Assembly: GCA_000023185.1 (NCBI GenBank)
Contig: CP001622.1
Coordinates: forward strand, 2,108,001-2,172,000
DNA length: 64,000 bases
Reading direction: 5' to 3'
From: Rhizobium leguminosarum bv. trifolii WSM1325
GTDB lineage: Bacteria > Pseudomonadota > Alphaproteobacteria > Rhizobiales > Rhizobiaceae
Shown piece by piece: positions 54,696 to 63,392 of the stretch. The notes beneath the pieces were generated by a model. It searched no databases. It had not been told where the DNA came from and saw nothing but the letters and a program-made list of their open reading frames with translations. The position numbers and the translations under genes are program-made. How positions within the stretch are numbered: position 1 is the stretch's first letter; each line of letters starts with the position of its first letter.

Positions 54696-55640
54696 ATGAA
54701 GAAAAAGATTCTTGTTCTCGGCGGCGCCCATATCGATCGGCGTGGCCGCATCTCCGGCGAGACGGCGCCTGGCGCCAGCAATCCCGGCACCTGGTTCGAG
54801 GAGCCGGGCGGCGGTGGCTTCAATGCGGCGCGCAACCTGGCAAGGCTCGGTTTTCAGGTGACGATGATCTCGCCGCGCGGCGGCGATCCGATGGGCGAGA
54901 CGGTCGGAGAAGCTGCCGATTTTGCCGGCATCGACGACCGGCCCTTCGTCTTCCTCGACCGCAAGACGCCGAGCTATACGGCAATCATCGAGAAGGACGG
55001 CAATCTGGTGATCGCCCTTGCCGACATGGATCTTTACCGCTTCTTCGTGCCACGGCGTCTCTCCATCCGCTGGGTGCGGGAGGCCTTCGCCGCCCATGAC
55101 TTCATCCTTTTTGACGCCAACCTGCCGGAAGAGACGATCGCGGCGATCGTCGCGAAGGCGCACTCGCTAGGCAAGCCCATCGCGGCAATCGCCATCTCGC
55201 CGGCCAAGGTCGTCAGGCTGAAACCCTGCATCGGGGATATCGACTACCTGTTCCTGAATGAGGCAGAAGCTGCCGCCCTTGCCGGTGAGCGGCCGGAAGG
55301 GGCTGCAGGCTGGCCGCCGTTGCTGAACGAGATCGGCATCAGGAACGCCGTCGTCACCCGCGGCCGGCGCGAGCTCGTCGCGCTTTGCGACGGCCGCGCC
55401 GTGACGCTACAGCCGCCGATTGCCGACATCGTCGCCGATGTCACGGGTGCCGGCGATTCCCTTGCAGCCGGCACGCTCGCCGCATTGATATCAGGCCTGC
55501 CGCTCGAAGAAGCCGTCCGCCACGGCACTGCGGCCGCCATACTGACCGTGCAGTCGCGGCACGCCGTCAACGAAAATCTGACGCCCGATCTCCTGAATGA
55601 GGCGCTTGCCCTTGTCCCCAAGGTCAGAATTCTGCATTGA
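54696..55640 (+). CDS. psuK: PfkB-family kinase, pseudouridine kinase PsuK
   Basis: 314 residues. The ribokinase-fold signatures are GGGGFNAARNLARLG near residue 40 and DVTGAGDSLAAGTLAAL near 250, containing the catalytic Asp and the anion hole. PfkB kinases act on many sugars. The assignment to pseudouridine rests on psuG lying directly downstream. The product, pseudouridine 5'-phosphate, is the PsuG substrate. Confidence 0.88.
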   Translation: MKKKILVLGGAHIDRRGRISGETAPGASNPGTWFEEPGGGGFNAARNLARLGFQVTMISPRGGDPMGETVGEAADFAGIDDRPFVFLDRKTPSYTAIIEKDGNLVIALADMDLYRFFVPRRLSIRWVREAFAAHDFILFDANLPEETIAAIVAKAHSLGKPIAAIAISPAKVVRLKPCIGDIDYLFLNEAEAAALAGERPEGAAGWPPLLNEIGIRNAVVTRGRRELVALCDGRAVTLQPPIADIVADVTGAGDSLAAGTLAALISGLPLEEAVRHGTAAAILTVQSRHAVNENLTPDLLNEALALVPKVRILH

Positions 55641-55659
55641 AGCGGCGAATTAAATAGTT

Positions 55660-55708
55660 GAGCATGATGTCGACCGAAAACCGCTCACCCTTTTCGGCAT
55701 CATGCTCT
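55660..55708. repeat. Palindromic repeat, second copy of the 41209-41258 element
   Basis: GAGCATGATG.. CCGAAAA faces TTTTCGGCATCATGCTC. It matches the copy at 41209-41258 over about 49 bp with few differences. It sits between psuK and psuG, about 20 bp before the psuG ATG, so it will be part of the transcript if the two genes are co-transcribed. Confidence 0.75.
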
Positions 55709-55728
55709 GTCGATCACAGGACAAGACC

Positions 55729-56655
55729 ATGACCAAGCCCATCTCCCCTCTTCTGCCGATCGCCTATTCGAAGGAAGTCGCCAGCGCCAAGCAGCGCGGC
55801 GCGCCGCTGGTGGCGCTGGAATCCACGATCATCACCCACGGCATGCCTTATCCCGGCAATATCGAGATGGCCCGCAGCGTCGAGGCGATCATCCGCGAAC
55901 AGGGTGCGGTGCCGGCAACGATCGCCGTCATTCACGGCACGCTGCATATCGGCCTTGAAGCCGCGGAGCTGGAACAGTTGGCCAAGGCCACTGAAGTCAT
56001 GAAGGTGTCGCGCGCCGATCTCGCCTTCGCCATCGCCGAGCGCCGCACCGGCGCCACCACGGTTGCGGCGACGATGATCGCGGCGGCGCGCGCCGGCATC
56101 CGCGTCTTTGCCACAGGCGGCATCGGCGGTGTGCATCGCGGCGCCGAGGAAAGCTTCGATATATCAGCCGATCTCGAGGAACTCGCGCGCACCGGCGTCA
56201 TCGTCGTCTGCGCCGGCGCCAAGGCGATCCTCGACATTCCGAAGACGCTGGAAGTGCTGGAAACCCGCGGCGTGCCTGTCGTCACTTATGAGAGCGAGGA
56301 ATTCCCCGCCTTCTGGTCGCGCTCCTCGGGCATCCGCAGCCCGCTGTCGCTGAACAGCCCGGCCGCCATCGCCAACTTCCAGACGGTGCGCGAACAACTC
56401 GGCGTCGACGGCGGCATGCTCGTCGCCAACCCCGTGCCTGAGGCCGACGAAATCGCGCGCGAGGAAATGGAAATCTATATCGAGCGGGCGCTCGACAGCG
56501 CCGAGCGCGACGAAGTCACCGGCAAGGCGGTCACACCCTATCTTCTGTCGACCATCTTCGACCTGACGGATGGCCAAAGCCTCAAGACCAATATCGCGCT
56601 CGTTGAAAACAATGCGCGGCTTGCCGCTGAGATTGCGGTGGCGCTGGGTGAATGA
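55729..56655 (+). CDS. psuG: Pseudouridine-5'-phosphate glycosidase
   Basis: 308 residues from the ATG at 55729 (MTKPISPLLPIAYSKEV). It cleaves the C-C glycosidic bond of pseudouridine 5'-phosphate to uracil and ribose 5-phosphate. The family blocks ALESTIITHGMPYP, TVAATMIAA, TGGIGGVHRG and SEEFPAFW are intact, including the Lys (CAGAKAILDIPKT) that forms the covalent adduct. Together with psuK it makes up the two-step pseudouridine catabolic pathway. Confidence 0.96.
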   Translation: MTKPISPLLPIAYSKEVASAKQRGAPLVALESTIITHGMPYPGNIEMARSVEAIIREQGAVPATIAVIHGTLHIGLEAAELEQLAKATEVMKVSRADLAFAIAERRTGATTVAATMIAAARAGIRVFATGGIGGVHRGAEESFDISADLEELARTGVIVVCAGAKAILDIPKTLEVLETRGVPVVTYESEEFPAFWSRSSGIRSPLSLNSPAAIANFQTVREQLGVDGGMLVANPVPEADEIAREEMEIYIERALDSAERDEVTGKAVTPYLLSTIFDLTDGQSLKTNIALVENNARLAAEIAVALGE

Positions 56656-56722
56656 GGGGTGACGGGGCTGGGCCAGCATGGCCTTCAAAACGGTCGCGCC
56701 GTGTAAGCCCCCCTCTGCCCTG

Positions 56723-58054
56723 TGTCCAGCCGATAGATGGGTAACAGATTGAACCGGATAGATGGGTTACAGTTCTCCCCCTTGTAGACCAGTGTCCGCC
56801 CCTGCGCCGGCTGGTCGGGGTTGCAGGGCGCTGGGGCGGACAAGCCGCTTGGTCTTCTTGTCGATGATGCCGAGCGGATGGGCATGGAAGCGTAGCGTCC
56901 AGATGCCCGCTTCACTCTCCTCGATCGCCACGACCTCGCCGGCCAGCGCTGCTGCGACATAGACGAGGTCACCGTTCCATTTGATCTCGCCATTGGAGCG
57001 CACCCGGCGCACCGCCGCCTCGGCCGGATAGTCCGGTTCAGGCAGGCGGTCGGGCAGGCGCCGCAGTGACGGTCGGTAATGATCAGCAGGCACGTCCATA
57101 GCGAGCGCCTCGTGTGGACGCTCGGCGTTGTAATTCTGGCGAAATGCGTCAAAGACCGCCTGCTGCGCGGCATGGTCGACCTCCGGCGCCATGGCCAGCG
57201 GCAGCATCGTCAGATGGAAGCGTTCGTGGCGGCCGTTCTGCTGCGGTTTGCCCGGCTGGATGCGCTCCAGGCCGATGCCGAGCTTGATGAACCGTACAGC
57301 AAGCGTCGTCAGCCCGGTGACGCCGATCGCCGCGAAGGGCGAACCGTTGTCGCTGCGAAAGCGCTCCGGCAGTCCGTGCTCGGCAAACAGCCGCTCGAAC
57401 ACCGGCCAGGCCTCTACCTCGGCCGGCGTCGCGCAGGCTTCCAGCGCCAGCAGAAAGCGGCTCGCCGTATCCATCACCGTCAGTGGCTCGCAGCGCCGCC
57501 CATCGCGGGTCCTGAACCAGCCCTTGTAATCGGCGCTCCACACCGCATTGGGCCCGTTGGCCGGCGCGAACGGGCCGCAACCAGCCGCCCGCCAGCGATG
57601 CCGCCGGCGCCCGACCAGCCCGTGTCGCTTCAGGATCTCGCCTATCGTCGAGGCCGCCGGCCAGCAAAGCTGCGGCGCCGACCGCTTCAGCCGCGCCAGC
57701 ACCTTCTTCGGCCCCCACTGCGGATTCGCCTCCTTCTCCGCCACGATCCGCGCCACCAGCTCCGCCGCCGTTGCCCGCCCGTGCTCAAGCGGCGCCCGCG
57801 GCAGGTCGATAAGCCCCGCAGGGCCGAGCGCCCGATACCGCTCCAACCATTTGTAGCCCGTCTTGCGCGATATCCCGTAGGCCGCACACAGCGCCGTCAT
57901 CGTCTCCTCGCCCGCAAGACATTCCCCAACAAAGCGCAGCCGCTCGTCCATGATGCCAGTCTCTCTCCAAACCATCGCCGGGCCCTCCCGGCTGCTAGAG
58001 AACTGTCACCTATGTAAACGGTCCGTTCTGTTACCTATCTATCCGGGTCGGACA
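56723..58054 (-). mobile_element. IS481-family insertion sequence, 1332 bp
   Basis: The ends read TGTCC inward on both sides, and imperfect inverted repeats continue with GATAGATGGGTAACAGA (left) and GATAGATAGGTAACAGA (right). CCTG is duplicated at 56719-56722 and 58055-58058, a clean 4-bp target-site duplication. A full-length transposase is encoded on the minus strand. The element looks intact and possibly mobile. Confidence 0.88.
56767..57975 (-). CDS. IS481-family DDE transposase
   Basis: 402 residues; an internal ATG gives 394. An N-terminal helix-turn-helix (TMTALCAAYGISRKTGYKWLERY) precedes the rve catalytic core: Asp149 (WSADYKG), Asp209 (RSDNGSPF) and Glu251 (NGRHERFH). A C-terminal integrase-like beta domain (WNGDLVYVAAALAGEVVAIEE) follows. 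The frame is complete with no stops or shifts, so the enzyme may be active. Confidence 0.92.
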   Translation of the reverse strand: MVWRETGIMDERLRFVGECLAGEETMTALCAAYGISRKTGYKWLERYRALGPAGLIDLPRAPLEHGRATAAELVARIVAEKEANPQWGPKKVLARLKRSAPQLCWPAASTIGEILKRHGLVGRRRHRWRAAGCGPFAPANGPNAVWSADYKGWFRTRDGRRCEPLTVMDTASRFLLALEACATPAEVEAWPVFERLFAEHGLPERFRSDNGSPFAAIGVTGLTTLAVRFIKLGIGLERIQPGKPQQNGRHERFHLTMLPLAMAPEVDHAAQQAVFDAFRQNYNAERPHEALAMDVPADHYRPSLRRLPDRLPEPDYPAEAAVRRVRSNGEIKWNGDLVYVAAALAGEVVAIEESEAGIWTLRFHAHPLGIIDKKTKRLVRPSALQPRPAGAGADTGLQGGEL

Positions 58055-58253
58055 CCTGCCGGCCATCTCCCCCACAGATGGGGAGATGACAAGCGGCGAG
58101 ACCTTCGCATCACATCAACGTTTCGCCGAGCTGCAATGGATACTTGGCTAGGGAAGCCGGTGCGCCCAGCCGATCTCCCCACCCGTGGGGGAGATGCCCG
58201 GCAGGGCAGAAGGGGCTTGCACGGCACAGCTTCCCCGACAACCATCCCTTCCC

Positions 58254-60857
58254 TCACCCGTCCAGCGTCTCCTTGACGACGACAGCAAGCTGTTTCAGCG
58301 AAAACGGCTTCGGCAGGAAGCCAAATTTCGCTTCCGGCGGCAGGTTGCGGGCAAAGGCATCTTCGGCATAACCCGAGACGAATATGAACTTCATGTCGGG
58401 ATAGGTCTTGCGCAGCTCGCGCAGCAGCGTCGGGCCGTCCATTTCGGGCATGACGACGTCGGAGACGACGATGTCGACCTTGCCGTCGAGTTCTTCCAAG
58501 ATAGCCAGCGCCTCGACGCCCGAGCCCGCCTCGTGGACGGTGTAGCCGCGCGTTTCCAGCATGCGCTTGCCGCCGCGGCGCACCGCCTCCTCGTCTTCGA
58601 CGAGAAGGATGACGGCCGATCCCGTCAGGTCCTCGGGCTGCTGCGGCGATACCGGCAGCGGCACCACTTCGGCTCCGGCGATGGCGCCGTCGATCGAACC
58701 CGCTTCGGCCGCAACCGCCGGCTCCGGGATGTGGCGCGGCAGGAAGACGCGGAAGGTCGTGCCCTTGCCGACTTCGGATTCCGGCTGGATGTAGCCGCCC
58801 GACTGTTTGACGATGCCATAGACCATGGCGAGGCCAAGACCGGTGCCCTTGCCGACATCCTTGGTGGTGAAGAACGGCTCGAAGATCTTGTCCATGATTT
58901 CAGGTGCGATGCCTGTGCCGTTATCCGCAACCTCGACCAGCACCATGTCCTCGGCCGGCATGTAGGAGTAATTGAAGGCCGAGACCTCGGCAGCGGTCAG
59001 GTTTCGGGTGCGCAATGTCAGCGTGCCACCCTCTGGCATCGCGTCGCGCGCATTGACGCAGAGATTGATCAGCACCTGCTCGAACTGCGAAAGGTCTGTT
59101 TTGACAGGCCAGAGGTCGCGGCCATATTGCACGTCGAGCTTGACATTGGTGCCTGATAGCAGCCGATCGACCAGCATACGCAGGTCGCCGACGACATCGG
59201 TGAGGTTCAGCACCGAGGGCCGCATCGTCTGCTTGCGTGAGAAGGCGAGCAGCTGGCGCACCAGCACTGCGGCGCGGTTGGCGTTGCGCTTGATCTCTAT
59301 CAGATCGGCGAAGCTGGCATCGGCCGGCCGCGCCTGCAGCAGCAGATGGTCGGAGGAAAGCAGGATAGCCGTCAGCACGTTGTTGAAATCATGCGCGATG
59401 CCACCGGCGAGCGTTCCGACCGCATTCATCTTCTGCGTCTGCGCCATCTGCGCTTCCAGCGCCTTCTGCTCGGTCACCTCGACGGCATAGACGATCGCCG
59501 CTTCCTCGGGCGCCTCGTCGCTCTGGTCGATGACGGCATTGACATAGAAGCGGAAATAGCGCGCCTCGTCGGTCGGTGTGCGGGTGTCGAGCGGCGCGAT
59601 GTCGCCCTGCCGATCCTTGGCCGCCGCCAGCGCCGCGGCCAGCTGTGGCCGGTCGCTTTCCTGCACGATGGTTTCAAGATGCGGCGCCTTTTCGAGATCG
59701 TCGCGAGAGACGACGCCGGAGAACATCTTCAGGAACGGCGCATTGGTTCGCAAGATGCGCCCGTTGCCGTCGACCGAGGCGATCGCCATCGGCGTATTGT
59801 TGAAGAAGCGGGTGAAGCGCATGGCGGCGGCCGAAGCGGACTGGCCGCCGGCATCGCCCTTTTCACGCGCCAGCACGATCGTCCGGCTTTCGCCGGGTGC
59901 GCCGTCGCGCATCGAGGTGACGCTGTGGACGATCTGTACCGGCAGGCTCTGGCCGTTGCTCTTGCGCAGGTCGAGATCGAGCGTCACGGTCTTCTTCAGG
60001 CCCGGTTCGGCCTGCACCGACTGGATCAGCGCCAGTCCCTCGCCCGCCACGACGTCGCCGATCGTCATCGAGCCCGGCACGAACTTGGTGAGGTCGAGGC
60101 CCAGCCATTCGGCAAGCGTCGCATTCAGGTAGAAGATCTCGCCCTTCCTGCCGGCGGAAAAGAAGCCGGCCGGCGCGTGGTCGAGATAATCGATCGCGTT
60201 CTGCAATTCCTTGAAGAAGCGCTCCTGGTCGTCGCGCTCCGTGGTGATGTCGGTGATCTGCCAGATCTGCAGCGGCTGGCCGCCGTTTTCCTCCGGCTGC
60301 AGCAGCCGCGCCTTCAGCCGGTACCAATGCGCGCCGGAGCTGTTGCTGCCAGGCCCGACGGCGCGCAGCAGGCGAAATTCCTCCCGGCCTTCCTTGCCCT
60401 CGCGCAGGCCGTTGACCAGCCGGTAGAGCGCCTCGTTGGATTCGCGGTGGCGCGACAGCAGCGTTTCCAGCGTCTGCACCTCGGTCGCCTTGCGCGCGCC
60501 GGTCAGCGCGCCATAGGCGGCATTGGCATAGATGATCCGGCCTTTTTCGTCGGTGATCAGCGTACCGTCGGGATGGCTGTTGAGGAAGGCGCGCGCCAGG
60601 CTGTCGGACTGGCGCTGCGGCATCACCTCGATGAAGCCGATGACCGAGGACACCAGGAAGAAGATGCCGACCATGGCGAGCACGCCGAGGCCGCCAAGCA
60701 CGACCTCGTTGTCGAGCGATTTTTTGAAGAAGACGAAGGCGCCGGCAGCCGCAATCAGCACGAGCGCCAGCAGAAGAATGCGCAAGACCGTGCCAGAACG
60801 CCCCCCACGATCCACAAGCGGTGCGTTATAGTCGTCGGCCTGACGCGGTTTCGTCAT
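58254..60857 (-). CDS. cckA: CckA hybrid histidine kinase
   Basis: 867 residues. Two membrane segments (about 24-43 and 53-75) are followed by three PAS-like domains (about 85-205, 215-330 and 350-465). The HisKA domain has His489 in GGIAHDFNN, a HATPase follows ([30 protein letters not shown]), and the receiver domain has Asp800 ([12 protein letters not shown]). The order matches CckA, which phosphorylates CtrA and CpdR through ChpT to control the cell cycle in alphaproteobacteria and can reverse to a phosphatase. It is divergent from the FliO-like gene. Confidence 0.94.
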   Translation of the reverse strand: MTKPRQADDYNAPLVDRGGRSGTVLRILLLALVLIAAAGAFVFFKKSLDNEVVLGGLGVLAMVGIFFLVSSVIGFIEVMPQRQSDSLARAFLNSHPDGTLITDEKGRIIYANAAYGALTGARKATEVQTLETLLSRHRESNEALYRLVNGLREGKEGREEFRLLRAVGPGSNSSGAHWYRLKARLLQPEENGGQPLQIWQITDITTERDDQERFFKELQNAIDYLDHAPAGFFSAGRKGEIFYLNATLAEWLGLDLTKFVPGSMTIGDVVAGEGLALIQSVQAEPGLKKTVTLDLDLRKSNGQSLPVQIVHSVTSMRDGAPGESRTIVLAREKGDAGGQSASAAAMRFTRFFNNTPMAIASVDGNGRILRTNAPFLKMFSGVVSRDDLEKAPHLETIVQESDRPQLAAALAAAKDRQGDIAPLDTRTPTDEARYFRFYVNAVIDQSDEAPEEAAIVYAVEVTEQKALEAQMAQTQKMNAVGTLAGGIAHDFNNVLTAILLSSDHLLLQARPADASFADLIEIKRNANRAAVLVRQLLAFSRKQTMRPSVLNLTDVVGDLRMLVDRLLSGTNVKLDVQYGRDLWPVKTDLSQFEQVLINLCVNARDAMPEGGTLTLRTRNLTAAEVSAFNYSYMPAEDMVLVEVADNGTGIAPEIMDKIFEPFFTTKDVGKGTGLGLAMVYGIVKQSGGYIQPESEVGKGTTFRVFLPRHIPEPAVAAEAGSIDGAIAGAEVVPLPVSPQQPEDLTGSAVILLVEDEEAVRRGGKRMLETRGYTVHEAGSGVEALAILEELDGKVDIVVSDVVMPEMDGPTLLRELRKTYPDMKFIFVSGYAEDAFARNLPPEAKFGFLPKPFSLKQLAVVVKETLDG

Positions 60858-60963
60858 ATATTCCTCACATAAACCCTACCGCTTCGTAGCACGAACACGA
60901 AGCAGGAATCAGGCACTCTTTCCTTCTTAGCAATTTGCCGCGTCGGCAAAAACACCGCTGGCC

Positions 60964-61108
60964 GGCAAGACTGCTTGAATTCACAGGCAACAGCGCCATC
61001 TGCCCCAGAAACCCAAAGCTGCCGCCTGTGTGTGAGGTCGCCGAGTGCCTGGCAGCGGAACACGAAATCGCGTTCTCCCGTGACTGGACAGTATCGGCGG
61101 CCCTTGCC
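60964..61108. ncRNA. Candidate structured RNA or leader in the cckA upstream gap
   Basis: The 305-bp gap 60858-61162 has no credible gene. Within it GGCAAG (60964-60969) can pair with CTTGCC (61103-61108), CACAGGC (60982-60988) with GCCTGTG (61024-61030), and GCTGCC (61018-61023) with GGCAGC (61051-61056); the last two stems cross-compete. A separate 7-bp hairpin TTTGCCG/CGGCAAA is at 60934-60950. This may be a small RNA, the 5' leader of the FliO-like gene, or chance pairing in GC-rich DNA. Confidence 0.25.
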
Positions 61109-61162
61109 TAAGGAACGGAAAAGTCGTCAATATGTGCCGAATGCGAAATGGAGTGAGTGACT

Positions 61163-62218
61163 ATGTTGGATGATGTTGTCGGAGCTTATGGCAGCCGTTT
61201 CCTGCTTGCCGCCGGTGGCGTCGGTCTGGCGCTTCTCCTGCTCATCATCGTGCTCTGGGTGATCCGCAGCCGGGCGCCCTCGCCCTTCGTGCGCGGCGGC
61301 CGCAACCGGCAGCCCCGGCTGCAGGTGCTGGATGCCGCAGCCGTCGATGCCCGTCGCCGGCTGGTGCTGGTGCGCCGCGACGACGTCGAACACCTGATCA
61401 TGATCGGCGGCCCGAGCGATATCGTCATCGAAAGCCGTATCCTGCTCGCAGCGGCCGAACAGCCGGAAAGCGTCAGCGGCACGCAGCAGCCCGCCGAGCA
61501 GCGTCCGATATCGGTCGCGCGGCCGGAAACACCGCCGGTCTCTCCACCACGCCCGCCGGTCGCAGCCCGTGTCGAGCCGGCCGCCGAGCCCACTTTCTCT
61601 GCGCCGGTTTCGCCAGAGCCGCGCCCGCGCCCAGAACCACCGGCCCAACCGCCGTCTCAGCCTGCCGTGGCACCGCCGGTGGTCACGAGCCCTCTTCCGG
61701 CAGAGCCCGTGACAGCTCCGCTGTCGGCCGAACGCGACAATCCTCTGCGCGCCGTCCCGCCCCAGCCGCGCCCGCAGGAGCGTCCCGCCGCTCCCCCAGC
61801 CGCGCAGCCCGCACCGTTTCACGATGCCTCAAGTGCCGCCGAGATCCTCGATGCCGCCCGCCAGCGCGTGCTGCCGCAGCAGCGCATCGAACCCGAGGTC
61901 TCCGCCCCGCCTGTCCGGGACATGCCGGCGGCCGCGCGCGCCGCACCAGGTAGCGCCGAAGACGAGGCGGCTGCGCAGTCGGCAGCGGCGATCCGTCATG
62001 ATTTCCAGCGGGTGCTGGAAGAGGAAATGTCGAACAATCTGACGGCCGAACGCATCGTGCCGGCGCCGGCAAACCAGGCGCCTCGCCAAGCGGTGTCGCA
62101 GCCGGCCAACCTGCCACGCCGTGATCCCGAGCTTGCCCCGATCACCGGCGCCGATACCGAGCTGCAGAAGGAAGTCGCCCGCATCTTCGGCGAAATGAGT
62201 GTCAATCGCGACAAGTGA
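61163..62218 (+). CDS. FliO-like membrane protein with long proline-rich tail
   Basis: 351 residues from the ATG at 61163 with GGAG upstream; a GTG 6 bp earlier is possible. One N-terminal membrane segment (FLLAAGGVGLALLLLIIVLWVI) is followed by RRRLVLVRRDDVEHLIMIGG, the core of the FliO/flagellar-biosynthesis domain. Then come about 230 residues rich in Pro, Ala and Glu without a fold, and a conserved-looking helix (AAAIRHDFQRVLEEEMSNNL). In rhizobia such proteins are often annotated FliO, but there is no flagellar cluster nearby. Its position next to cckA suggests a cell-cycle or envelope role instead. Confidence 0.65.
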   Translation: MLDDVVGAYGSRFLLAAGGVGLALLLLIIVLWVIRSRAPSPFVRGGRNRQPRLQVLDAAAVDARRRLVLVRRDDVEHLIMIGGPSDIVIESRILLAAAEQPESVSGTQQPAEQRPISVARPETPPVSPPRPPVAARVEPAAEPTFSAPVSPEPRPRPEPPAQPPSQPAVAPPVVTSPLPAEPVTAPLSAERDNPLRAVPPQPRPQERPAAPPAAQPAPFHDASSAAEILDAARQRVLPQQRIEPEVSAPPVRDMPAAARAAPGSAEDEAAAQSAAAIRHDFQRVLEEEMSNNLTAERIVPAPANQAPRQAVSQPANLPRRDPELAPITGADTELQKEVARIFGEMSVNRDK

Positions 62219-62481
62219 TGTCGGATTGCTAGAGCGCCCCTCCTTCATCACTAAGTTGCATAAAAGCCGCATTGCCCTGGCTTTCAGCACCCCGAACGGG
62301 CTTGGGGGCTCCCTTTCATGCCGATCATTTGTTATCCCTAGGGTTGAAGAGCGTCGGCGCATTCGAGGTTGCACTTTGCCTAAGTAAATACCGGTCTCAC
62401 TCCAGTTTCACCCGTACTGCCGCAGAGCGATACGCTGGCGGCATGCGAACATGTTCATCGGGTGGTGGCGAGAGACCGGTT

Positions 62482-62502
62482 TGGCATTGTTACAATGTGC
62501 CA
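62482..62502. promoter_or_regulatory. Operator-like dyad upstream of the DUF1062 gene
   Basis: TGGCATTGT faces ACAATGTGCCA, an imperfect dyad missing two bases in the left arm. It sits in the 399-bp gap (62219-62617) before the DUF1062 gene, which otherwise holds no gene or recognisable RNA apart from the hairpin next to the start codon. Its right half shares TACAATGTGCCA with the MocR promoter at 22513-22524. Confidence 0.35.
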
Positions 62503-62577
62503 TGTGCAGCTCCGCTGTCTCAGCTCTTCAGCCGCCCACAACATCGCCACACCGCGCCCGCAAGGGGTTTTCTCATG

Positions 62578-62613
62578 CACCATCTTGGTGGACTTCCGAA
62601 CGGAAGACCAAGA
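62578..62613 (+). promoter_or_regulatory. Mutually exclusive hairpins in the leader of the DUF1062 gene
   Basis: TCTTGGT (62583-62589) plus CTTCCG (62593-62598) pair perfectly with CGGAAG (62601-62606) plus ACCAAGA (62607-62613), giving 13 bp with a 3-nt bulge and ending 4 nt before the ATG. The only Shine-Dalgarno-like bases (GGAAG) are inside this stem. An alternative hairpin CACCA-TCT-TGGTG (62578-62590) uses part of the same left arm, so formation of one disrupts the other. This suggests translational control. Confidence 0.5.
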
Positions 62614-62617
62614 CGGT

Positions 62618-63253
62618 ATGTGCAATACGCTTCGGGTCCGATGGACCATTATTCCCAAGACAGCTCCCCAGCCTTGGATTGCATGCGGCGGATGCGGAGG
62701 CCTGAGAGCCTTCCAATCCAGCGGCAAGATCCGGCTCAACGCCAACGGTCGCAAGCTCGACGCTTGGCTTATCTACAAATGCCTGACCTGCGAAAGGACA
62801 TGGAACCGGCCAATCATCGAGCGCCGCAATGTTCGCGACATCGATCCTGCCGTCCTTGACGCGTTACAATCCAACGATCCCGACTGGATCCGGGCAGAAA
62901 CCTTCAACCTCGAGGCTCTCCGGCACAAGTCGCAGCGTGTGGACGAGTTTGCTGAATTTGAAATCGCAAAGGAGATTCACCAGAAAACTGCAGATTGGAC
63001 GAGATTGGCAATCGAACTGATGGTCCCGTTTCCAACCAGCACACGGCTTGACCGTCTGCTGGCCTCCGAGTTGAAAGTTTCGCGCTCGCGGCTGCAGGCT
63101 CTTCATAATCAAGGCATGGTTCTGACAAATCCTCACCCAGCAGACGTGATGCGGCGGCGAATCAAGAATGGCACCCTTATCGTGATCGACCTCGCCATGC
63201 AGGCCGATCGAGAGCAATCGTGGAAACCTCTGGCATCAGGAGATCCGCTGTAA
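62618..63253 (+). CDS. DUF1062 protein with Cys ribbon and S4-like segment
   Basis: 211 residues from the ATG at 62618 (MCNTLRVRWTIIPKTAPQPW), the usual start for this family; upstream codons do not look coding. Four Cys in two CxxC pairs (ACGGCGG near 24-27 and KCLTCER near 54-57) would bind zinc. The C-terminus (TSTRLDRLLASELKVSRSRLQALHNQGMV, about 150-178) resembles the S4 RNA-binding motif, so RNA or ribosome binding is inferred. Function is unknown. A stable hairpin covers the ribosome site. Confidence 0.8.
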   Translation: MCNTLRVRWTIIPKTAPQPWIACGGCGGLRAFQSSGKIRLNANGRKLDAWLIYKCLTCERTWNRPIIERRNVRDIDPAVLDALQSNDPDWIRAETFNLEALRHKSQRVDEFAEFEIAKEIHQKTADWTRLAIELMVPFPTSTRLDRLLASELKVSRSRLQALHNQGMVLTNPHPADVMRRRIKNGTLIVIDLAMQADREQSWKPLASGDPL

Positions 63254-63333
63254 TCGCGGAAATCCGCGGCCACAACGGCTCGATCCTGGGCCTTTGTGGC
63301 TTGTTATCCAACACACCGGGATAAGGATAAACG

Positions 63334-63362
63334 AAAAAGCGCCACGATCAGATCGCGGCGCC
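63334..63362 (-). terminator. Rho-independent terminator of dksA
   Basis: On the minus strand GGCGCCGCGATC pairs with GATCGTGGCGC, with one unpaired base, and is followed by TTTTTCG. It lies 31 bp beyond the dksA stop. Confidence 0.82.
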
Positions 63363-63392
63363 TATTCTGCTTTCATGCCCGCATGAAAACTC

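Larger units (their letters stand above)
56705..58219. repeat. RIME-like palindromic element interrupted by an insertion sequence
   Basis: The left piece (56705-56722, AAGCCCCCCTCTGCCCTG) continues after the IS with CCGGCCATCTCCCCCACA. The right end (58170-58219) is the inverted form: read on the minus strand it gives CAAGCCCCTTCTGCCCTGCC followed by GGGCATCTCCCCCAC. Removing the IS and one copy of the 4-bp duplication gives an intact element of roughly 180 bp with about 50-bp inverted ends, the form of Rhizobium RIME repeats. Confidence 0.75.

Noticed and set aside
54519-55163. Minus-strand 214-codon frame upstream of recA
   Set aside because: It covers the recA operator and is antisense to psuK, which has clear PfkB motifs.
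58059-58219. Short inverted repeats downstream of the IS considered as a CRISPR fragment
   Set aside because: There are only two inverted copies of one arm with no regular spacers; they are the ends of a RIME-like element.
60934-60950. TTTGCCG-CGT-CGGCAAA hairpin read as a terminator
   Set aside because: It is followed by A residues on the plus strand and lacks a T run after the stem on the minus strand.
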